Source of the DNA: an uncultured Paraprevotella sp.
GTDB taxonomy: Bacteria > Bacteroidota > Bacteroidia > Bacteroidales > Bacteroidaceae
Assembly (NCBI GenBank): GCA_900548345.1
Contig: URKA01000038.1
Span: 1 to 28,641, forward strand
Length of the DNA: 28,641 nucleotides
Reading direction: 5' to 3'
The notes under the pieces were generated by a model, which was given only the letters and a program-made list of their open reading frames with translations, was not told where the DNA came from and ran no database searches. This document shows positions 23,287 to 28,641 of the stretch, piece by piece (position 1 is the first letter of the stretch; each line of letters opens with the position of its first letter). The translations under genes were made by a program, and so were the position numbers.

Positions 23287-24081
23287 AAGCCTGCCGTTCC
23301 GCTCTTCGGCCTTTGCTTCGTTCCAAAGCGCATCCATCTCATCCAGCTCCATTTCCTTCAAGGATTTGCCTTCACGCAGAGAATGCTGCTCCACATAATT
23401 GAAACGGCGGATGAACTTCCTGTTCGTACGCTCAAGGGCATTGTCTGGGTTAATGCCGTACAAACGTCCGGCATTGATGATACTGAACAGGAAATCACCG
23501 AACTCGTCCACCGAATGCTCCTTGTCACCTTTCGCCAGTTCTGCTTGCAGTTCTCCGAGTTCCTCTCTCACCTTATCCCACACCTGCTCTTTCCGTTCCC
23601 AGTCGAAGCCCACGTTACGGGCCTTGTCCTGGATGCGGTAGGCCTTGATGAGCGAAGGCAGGGCTTCGGGAACTCCGCCCAATACGGTTTTGTTCCCGTC
23701 CTTTTCCTTCAACTTAATCTGTTCCCAGTTCTGGATAACCTCACCGGCAGAGCCGGCTTTCACCTCGCCGTATACATGGGGATGGCGGAAAATCAGTTTA
23801 TCCGTCAACTTATTGCATACATCGGCTATATCGAAATCACCCGTCTCACTACCGATTTTCGCATAGAAACACACATGCAACAACACATCGCCCAACTCCT
23901 TGCAGATATTGGCCTTGTCGTTCTTCATCAAGGCATCGCACAACTCGAATGTCTCTTCTATCGTATTCGGACGCAGGCTTTCATTGGTCTGCTTCCTGTC
24001 CCACGGACATTTCTCACGCAATTCGTCCAACACGTCGAGAAATCTGCCGAAGGCTTCCATTTTCTCTTCTCTTGTATGCAT
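23275..24081 (-). CDS. mazG: Nucleoside triphosphate pyrophosphohydrolase MazG
   Basis: A 268-residue two-domain MazG hydrolysing NTPs or dNTPs to monophosphate and pyrophosphate. The first domain reads CPWDRKQTNESLRPNTIEET with Glu42, Glu43 and Glu46, followed by KELGDVLLHV (Glu62, Asp65). The second repeats VREELGELQAEL and EFGDFLFSIIN. Length fits E. coli-type MazG. I chose the ATG at 24081, which places the CPWDRKQT motif at the usual distance from the start; an earlier frame start at 24141 is unsupported. The gene ends inside a repeat array and is convergent with the glycerophosphodiesterase gene. Confidence 0.94.
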   Translation of the reverse strand: MHTREEKMEAFGRFLDVLDELREKCPWDRKQTNESLRPNTIEETFELCDALMKNDKANICKELGDVLLHVCFYAKIGSETGDFDIADVCNKLTDKLIFRHPHVYGEVKAGSAGEVIQNWEQIKLKEKDGNKTVLGGVPEALPSLIKAYRIQDKARNVGFDWERKEQVWDKVREELGELQAELAKGDKEHSVDEFGDFLFSIINAGRLYGINPDNALERTNRKFIRRFNYVEQHSLREGKSLKEMELDEMDALWNEAKAEERNGRLLQD

Positions 24082-24125
24082 AATCTGTCTTATTTTATTT
24101 TTTCCAACAATGTCGTCTTTATACA

Positions 24126-24170
24126 GAAAACAGATGACCACAAACCCAATAAGTATCTGCGGTCATCTGT
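24126..24170 (-). terminator. Terminator of the purB-rluB-asnS cluster
   Basis: ACAGATGACC (24130-24139) pairs with GGTCATCTGT (24161-24170); on the minus strand the hairpin is followed by TTTTC. The loop is long (21 nt), but the site directly follows the asnS stop. Confidence 0.65.
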
Positions 24171-24199
24171 AAATCCTGTGTCACCAGCGTGCCATCAGC

Positions 24200-25603
24200 C
24201 TAATATTCGGCCGTCTTCGGCGTGCGCGGGAAGGGTATGACATCACGTATGTTCTGCATACCCGTCACAAAGAGTATCAACCGCTCGAAACCGAGACCGA
24301 AACCGCTGTGGGGACATGTGCCGAAACGGCGGGTGTCGAGATACCACCACATATCCTTCATCGGGATGTTCAGTTCTTCGATGCGTGCCATCAGTTTGTC
24401 GTAATTCTCCTCACGCTCCGAACCGCCGATAATCTCGCCAATCTGCGGGAACAGCACGTCCATGGCACGAACCGTCTTGCCGTCTTCGTTCATCTTCATG
24501 TAGAAGGCCTTGATTTCCTTCGGATAGTCGGTAAGAATGACCGGACGTTTGAAATGTTCTTCCACCAAATAACGCTCATGCTCACTCGCCAAATCCACAC
24601 CCCAGTATACAGGGAACTCGAACTTGCGGCCGTTCTTCACGGCTTCTTCCAGAATCTCGATGGCTTTCGTATAGGAAAGACGGACGAAATCATTGTCCAC
24701 CACAAAGTTCAGGCGTTCCAACAAAGTCTTGTCAATCATCTTATTCAGGAAGGCAAGGTCGTCCTGGCAGTTATCCAGTGCCCAACGCACGCAATACTTG
24801 ATGAAATCTTCGGCCAGATCCATATTGTCCGTGATGTCATAGAACGCCACTTCCGGTTCAATCATCCAGAATTCGGCCAGATGGCGCGGCGTATTGGAGT
24901 TCTCGGCACGGAACGTCGGACCGAAGGTATAGATTGCACCCAGTGCGGTTGCGCCCAGTTCACCCTCCAGCTGCCCCGACACGGTGAGCGAGGTCATCTT
25001 GCCGAAGAAGTCATCGGAATAGTCTATCTTTCCGTCTTCTCCCTTCTTCAGGTTGTACAAGTCTTTTGTGGTGACCTGGAACATCTGCCCCGCACCTTCA
25101 CAATCGCTGGCCGTGATGATGGGAGTATGGAAATAGAAGAAACCGTGCTCATGGAAGTAACGGTGGATGGCCATGGCCATATTGTGGCGGATACGGAACA
25201 CCGCTCCGAAAGTATTGGTACGCAAGCGCATGTGGGCATGCGTACGCATGTATTCCATGGTTTGTCCTTTCTTCTGCATGGGATAGTCGGAACCGCACAG
25301 TCCCAACACAACAATCTCGCGTGCCTGAACTTCCACATTCTGCCCCGAACCTACACTCTGCACGAGTTCTCCGGTCACGCTTAGGCAGGCTCCGGTGGTG
25401 ATTTGCTTAATCAGTTCTTCATCGAACTTGTCGGCATCGGCCACAATCTGCACGTTGTTGATGGTCGACCCGTCATTCAGTGCGATGAAATGCACGGCCT
25501 TGCTCCCCCTTCGGGTCCTGACCCAACCTTTCACGTTAACCATCGAACCGTAATCCTCACGTTTCAATACATCGATGATTTTTGTTCTGCGAATAGTTTC
25601 CAT
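24200..25603 (-). CDS. asnS: Asparaginyl-tRNA synthetase
   Basis: A 467-residue class IIb synthetase attaching asparagine to tRNA-Asn. An OB-fold anticodon-binding domain is at about residues 18-110 (VNVKGWVRTRRGSKAVHFIA). Class II motif 2 is FRAENSNTPRHLAEFWMIEP (from residue 231) and motif 3 is GFGLGFERLILF (from about 434), ending in DVIPFPRTP. Sequence reads as AsnRS rather than AspRS because of the SNTPRHLAEFWMIEPE motif. It is 21 bp downstream of rluB. Confidence 0.97.
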   Translation of the reverse strand: METIRRTKIIDVLKREDYGSMVNVKGWVRTRRGSKAVHFIALNDGSTINNVQIVADADKFDEELIKQITTGACLSVTGELVQSVGSGQNVEVQAREIVVLGLCGSDYPMQKKGQTMEYMRTHAHMRLRTNTFGAVFRIRHNMAMAIHRYFHEHGFFYFHTPIITASDCEGAGQMFQVTTKDLYNLKKGEDGKIDYSDDFFGKMTSLTVSGQLEGELGATALGAIYTFGPTFRAENSNTPRHLAEFWMIEPEVAFYDITDNMDLAEDFIKYCVRWALDNCQDDLAFLNKMIDKTLLERLNFVVDNDFVRLSYTKAIEILEEAVKNGRKFEFPVYWGVDLASEHERYLVEEHFKRPVILTDYPKEIKAFYMKMNEDGKTVRAMDVLFPQIGEIIGGSEREENYDKLMARIEELNIPMKDMWWYLDTRRFGTCPHSGFGLGFERLILFVTGMQNIRDVIPFPRTPKTAEY

Positions 25604-25624
25604 CGTGATTTCATTTAATGTTCA

Positions 25625-27010
25625 TTATTCAAACGCGCCCATACGCAGCATGTTCACTTCCTGTTCGGTAAGGAAACGCCAATCGCCGCGGCGCAGATTC
25701 TTCTTCGTCAACCCGGCAAACAAAACGCGGTCCAACTTGACCACACGATAACCCAACGATTCAAAAATACGGCGCACGATACGGTTCTTGCCGGAATGAA
25801 TTTCTATGCCTACTTGTTTTTTGTCGGTGGGGCTCGCATATTCTATGGCATCCGCACGGATTTCACCGTCCTCAAGCGTAATGCCTTCGGCTATCTGCCG
25901 CATATCTGCAGCTGTCACCGCCTTGTCCGTATGCACATGGTATATCTTTTTCTTCAGGAACTTCGGATGAGTCAGTTTGGATGCCAAGTCTCCGTCGTTG
26001 GTAAACAGCAGCACGCCTGTAGTATTGCGGTCAAGACGTCCCACCGGATAGATACGCTCACGGCAGGCGTCCTTCACCAAATCCATCACCGTCTTACGGT
26101 TCTGCGGGTCGTCGCTCGTCGTCACATAGTCTTTAGGCTTGTTCAGCAACACATACACCTTACGTTCGATACTGACGGGTTGCTCATGGAACTTCACCTC
26201 ATCACTGCGCTTTACCTTTGTACCCAGCTCCGTTACCACAGTCCCGTTGACGCTGATAACGCCTGCGGCAATGAATTCATCAGCTTCCCGACGCGAACAG
26301 ATTCCGGCATTGGCAAGGAATTTATTCAGACGAATCGGTTCGTTCTCATCATAATGCAACTCCTTATACTCGATCTGCTTCTTATGACTGTATTTTGCAT
26401 TGGGGTCGTAATCCGACGTGCGGCGTTGTGCACGCGGAGCACCGTAACGGTTGTTGCCATAACCGCCCTGTGGCTTGCGATAGCCGTTGTTGGGACGGTA
26501 ACCGCCCTCGCGGCTGTTATTATATCCCCCCTCGCGGTTGCCGTAACCGCCCTCGCGATTATAAGCCGGGCGCGGCTGGTAGCCGTTCTCGCGACGATAA
26601 TTCCCGTTATAGGAACGGAAACCGCCTTCACGATTGTTATTATATCCTCCCTCGCGATTGCCGTAATTGTTTTCCCTGCGCTGACCGTAACCGTTCTCAC
26701 GGTTTCCGCCGAATCCACCTTCCCGGTTATATGCCGGACGCGGTTGATAACTGCGATAAGGCCTCTGTTCGTTTCCATAACGCTCCTCGCGGTTGTACGC
26801 CGGACGGTAAGGACGTCCAGTCTGCGAGCCATTGGCACCATCCGCACTATAAGCCCGTTCCGCACGTTGCACACGCGGACGGTAAGGACGGTCTCCACGA
26901 TTCGCTTTACCGAAGTCATTGTTGTTCTCTCTGTGGAACGCTCTATAACCCTCACGGTTGTTTTCCGCTCCTTCAGCAGCAGGATTCTCCTGCCATTTTT
27001 CGTCTTCCAT
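25625..27010 (-). CDS. rluB: S4-domain pseudouridine synthase with Gly/Asn/Arg-rich N-terminal extension
   Basis: A 461-residue protein. Residues about 20-205 are low complexity, with imperfect repeats of NREGGYGN, YQPRPAYNREGG and similar. The S4 RNA-binding domain begins near 227 (IRLNKFLANAGICSRREADE). The catalytic domain has PVGRLDRNTTGVLLFTNDGD, with Asp327 as catalytic residue, and the later KKIYHVHTDK and GKNRIVRRIFESLGYRV motifs of the RsuA/RluB/RluE/RluF class. It modifies rRNA uridine; the symbol is tentative because the exact site is not known. Start at 27010 rather than 27076, since MEDEKWQE precedes the conserved extension and nothing earlier looks coding. Confidence 0.9.
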   Translation of the reverse strand: MEDEKWQENPAAEGAENNREGYRAFHRENNNDFGKANRGDRPYRPRVQRAERAYSADGANGSQTGRPYRPAYNREERYGNEQRPYRSYQPRPAYNREGGFGGNRENGYGQRRENNYGNREGGYNNNREGGFRSYNGNYRRENGYQPRPAYNREGGYGNREGGYNNSREGGYRPNNGYRKPQGGYGNNRYGAPRAQRRTSDYDPNAKYSHKKQIEYKELHYDENEPIRLNKFLANAGICSRREADEFIAAGVISVNGTVVTELGTKVKRSDEVKFHEQPVSIERKVYVLLNKPKDYVTTSDDPQNRKTVMDLVKDACRERIYPVGRLDRNTTGVLLFTNDGDLASKLTHPKFLKKKIYHVHTDKAVTAADMRQIAEGITLEDGEIRADAIEYASPTDKKQVGIEIHSGKNRIVRRIFESLGYRVVKLDRVLFAGLTKKNLRRGDWRFLTEQEVNMLRMGAFE

Positions 27011-27050
27011 ACTTATATTATTTCTTTCTATAATTAAACAAGGAGCATAC

Positions 27051-27071
27051 GTCCGCCCCTCACGGGCAGAC
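27051..27071 (-). other. Hairpin in the purB-rluB gap
   Basis: On the minus strand GUCUGCCC pairs with GGGCGGAC around a short loop, with one G-U pair. No T-run follows. It lies in the 83-bp gap and could attenuate or stabilise the transcript. Confidence 0.4.
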
Positions 27072-27093
27072 GACACACCCCCGACAAATCAAA

Positions 27094-28440
27094 TTAAAGT
27101 CCCGTATATGAATGAGGAGTAATGGCACGAAGTTCTTCCTTCACGGCCTCTCCTACATTCAATCCTTCTATAAAGCCTTTGATGGATTCTTCCGTAATAG
27201 CCTGATTTGTACGTGTCAACGCCTTCAGCGCCTCGTAGGGATGCGGGTAAGCCTCGCGACGCAGAATGGTTTGGATGGCTTCCGCCACCACCGCCCAACA
27301 GTTGTCAAGGTCGGCATTGATGGCATTTTGGTTCAGCAACAGTTTGCGCAAACCTTTCAAAGTACTCTGAATGGCAATCACCATGTGACCCATCGGTACA
27401 CCGACATTGCGCAGCACAGTGGAATCCGTCAAATCACGCTGCAAACGAGACACCGGAAGTTTCATACTCAAATGAGCCAAAACCGCATTGGCCACTCCAA
27501 GGTTTCCTTCCGAATTTTCAAAATCAATGGGATTAACTTTATGCGGCATAGCGCTCGACCCTACCTCTCCGGCCTTGATTTTCTGTTTGAAATACTCCAT
27601 TGACACATATTGCCAGAAATCACGGTCAAGGTCTATGATGATGGTATTGATACGCTTCATGGCATCAAACACAGCCCCTAAGTTGTCATAATTGGAAATC
27701 TGTGTGGTATACTCTTCGCGCTCAAGCCCTAATTTCTCGGAAACGAAGCGGTTTCCAAAAGCCTTCCAATCGTATTCCGGATAGGCCACATGATGTGCAT
27801 TGTAGTTTCCCGTGGCACCACCGAACTTGGCCGTAATAGGACAGGCCTTCAACATGGCCAGCTGACGTTCCAGACGGTAGACGAACACCATGACCTCCTT
27901 ACCCAAACGCGTGGGAGAAGCCGGCTGTCCGTGGGTTTTTGCCAACATGGGCACCCCTTTCCATTCCTCGGCATATTCCTTCAGTTGCGCGATGAGTTCT
28001 TCCATCTGCGGATAATAACACATCTCAAGCGCTTCCTTGATGGACAATGGAACGGAAGTGTTGTTGATATCCTGAGAAGTCAGACCAAAATGTATGAACT
28101 CCTTATAAGCGTCCAATCCGCCAATCTTGTCGAATTCTTCTTTAATAAAGTATTCTACCGCTTTCACATCGTGGTTCGTCACCTTTTCTATATCCTTCAC
28201 ACGCTGTGCATCCTCTTCTGAAAAATTACGGTATATATCACGCAATGTCTCAAAAAGTCCATGGTCAAAACCCGATAACTGCGACAAAGGAAGTTCACAC
28301 AACGTGATGAAATATTCTATTTCTACACGTACACGGTAGCGTATCAGTGCATATTCCGAAAAAAAGGAAGCCAACGCCTCAGTTTTACCTCTGTACCGGC
28401 CGTCGATGGGAGATATGGCCGTCAACAAATCCAATTCCAT
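27094..28440 (-). CDS. purB: Adenylosuccinate lyase
   Basis: A 448-residue enzyme that cleaves SAICAR and adenylosuccinate in purine synthesis. The fumarase/aspartase-fold signature SSAMPHKVNP covers residues 295-304 with catalytic Ser295, and KTHGQPASPT (168-177) carries the acid His170; TSQD at 121 is the third substrate motif. The length matches the E. coli type. Upstream is a -7 box at 28468. Downstream rluB and asnS have no clear own promoter, so they may be co-transcribed. Confidence 0.97.
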   Translation of the reverse strand: MELDLLTAISPIDGRYRGKTEALASFFSEYALIRYRVRVEIEYFITLCELPLSQLSGFDHGLFETLRDIYRNFSEEDAQRVKDIEKVTNHDVKAVEYFIKEEFDKIGGLDAYKEFIHFGLTSQDINNTSVPLSIKEALEMCYYPQMEELIAQLKEYAEEWKGVPMLAKTHGQPASPTRLGKEVMVFVYRLERQLAMLKACPITAKFGGATGNYNAHHVAYPEYDWKAFGNRFVSEKLGLEREEYTTQISNYDNLGAVFDAMKRINTIIIDLDRDFWQYVSMEYFKQKIKAGEVGSSAMPHKVNPIDFENSEGNLGVANAVLAHLSMKLPVSRLQRDLTDSTVLRNVGVPMGHMVIAIQSTLKGLRKLLLNQNAINADLDNCWAVVAEAIQTILRREAYPHPYEALKALTRTNQAITEESIKGFIEGLNVGEAVKEELRAITPHSYTGL

Positions 28441-28467
28441 AAAGTTTAATACGTATTATTTAGACTG

Positions 28468-28475
28468 CAAAAATA
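28468..28475 (-). promoter_or_regulatory. -7 promoter box of purB
   Basis: The minus strand reads TATTTTTG, 28 bp before the ATG at 28440. A weak CTCG lies 20 bp upstream; no full -33. Confidence 0.5.
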
Positions 28476-28546
28476 GTGTATTTTATTTATACCCGCGAGA
28501 TATTTCAGGAAAAGTTTGCGGGAAAATGCATAAAGGCGCTTAAAAC

Positions 28547-28583
28547 ACAAAAAGAGACATCCTCTTTCTTCGGATACCTCTTT
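28547..28583 (-). terminator. Terminator of tRNA-Val
   Basis: On the minus strand AAAGAGGTATCC (28583-28572) pairs with GGATGTCTCTTT (28562-28551) with two G-U pairs, followed by Ts. It starts 9 nt after the tRNA 3' end. Confidence 0.8.
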
Positions 28584-28591
28584 CCATTCGG

Positions 28592-28641
28592 TGGGCGTTG
28601 ACGGATTCGAACCGCCGACCCTCTGCTTGTAAGGCAGATGC
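28592..28641 (-). tRNA. tRNA-Val (TAC), 5' part cut by window edge
   Basis: Reading the minus strand, the anticodon arm is TCTGC CTTACAA GCAGA with anticodon TAC, then variable GGGTC, T arm GGCGG TTCGAAT CCGTC, acceptor 3' strand AACGCCC and discriminator A. The next three bases are CCG, so the CCA tail is not encoded and must be added after trimming. The D arm and 5' acceptor strand lie beyond the window. Confidence 0.93.

Noticed and set aside
23215..24240. A 341-codon frame antisense to mazG
   Set aside because: It mirrors the well-supported mazG gene in a reverse frame and has no domain of its own; typical shadow frame of a GC-balanced gene.
25796..27037. A 413-codon frame antisense to rluB
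   Set aside because: It is produced by the reverse of the Gly/Asn/Arg repeat codons and gives Ala/Val/Thr/Ile-rich text without a domain.
1..28641. CRISPR array or restriction/toxin-antitoxin system
   Set aside because: No regularly spaced identical repeats with unique spacers and no paired toxin-antitoxin or restriction genes were recognised; the only periodic repeats are the short 22-bp ones at 23.2 kb.

Overview
The window looks like chromosomal DNA of a Bacteroides-type member of the Bacteroidales. Evidence: gene starts lack Shine-Dalgarno sequences but are preceded by -7 boxes of the form TAnnTTTG, several with a TTTG-like -33 box exactly 20 bp upstream; the gene content (OmpA-family porin, six-domain ribosomal S1, VP-rich anti-sigma-like protein beside an ECF sigma factor, Gly/Asn/Arg-rich leader on a pseudouridine synthase) is typical of that group. 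Species was not determined.

Left part (1-~4.7 kb): an accessory block, all on the minus strand, that looks like the mobilization module of an integrative mobilizable element: an excisionase-like HTH protein, a small unknown protein, a winged-helix protein with an acidic disordered tail, a GC-rich 296-bp spacer that looks like an oriT, a MobV-family relaxase, and a KilA-N protein cut by the window edge. A perfect match to the GTANNTTTGC core used by CTnDOT-type integrases lies in the 0.7-kb gene-free stretch right of the block, so the element boundary may be there. No integrase is visible.

Middle part (4.7-14.4 kb): a surface-type lipoprotein and an OmpA-family porin on the minus strand; then a plus-strand operon of a GNAT-like protein, topoisomerase IV subunit B (parE), coaD and an S41 C-terminal processing protease, closed by a terminator; then a minus-strand operon of a TetR regulator, fabG and an RluA-family pseudouridine synthase; then an initiator tRNA-fMet with its own promoter and a very long terminator hairpin.

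Right part (14.5-28.6 kb): an envelope-stress-like triad (ECF sigma, single-pass anti-sigma-like protein, Spy/CpxP-like periplasmic protein); a lipoprotein L,D-transpeptidase with a small secreted beta-domain protein upstream in the same operon; RNase Z; rpsA; divergent pfkA; a secreted glycerophosphodiesterase; an array of 22-bp repeats; mazG; then a purB-rluB-asnS minus-strand cluster and a partial tRNA-Val. Most of these are housekeeping genes.

Most noteworthy: the predicted pMV158-like oriT, the candidate attachment core, the inverted repeat bracketing the lipoprotein promoter, the sigma/anti-sigma/Spy-like triad, the 22-bp repeat array, and an Asp-to-Asn change at the metal-binding GGDGS motif of PfkA. 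I did not find convincing evidence for a wholly new system; the items above are the best leads.
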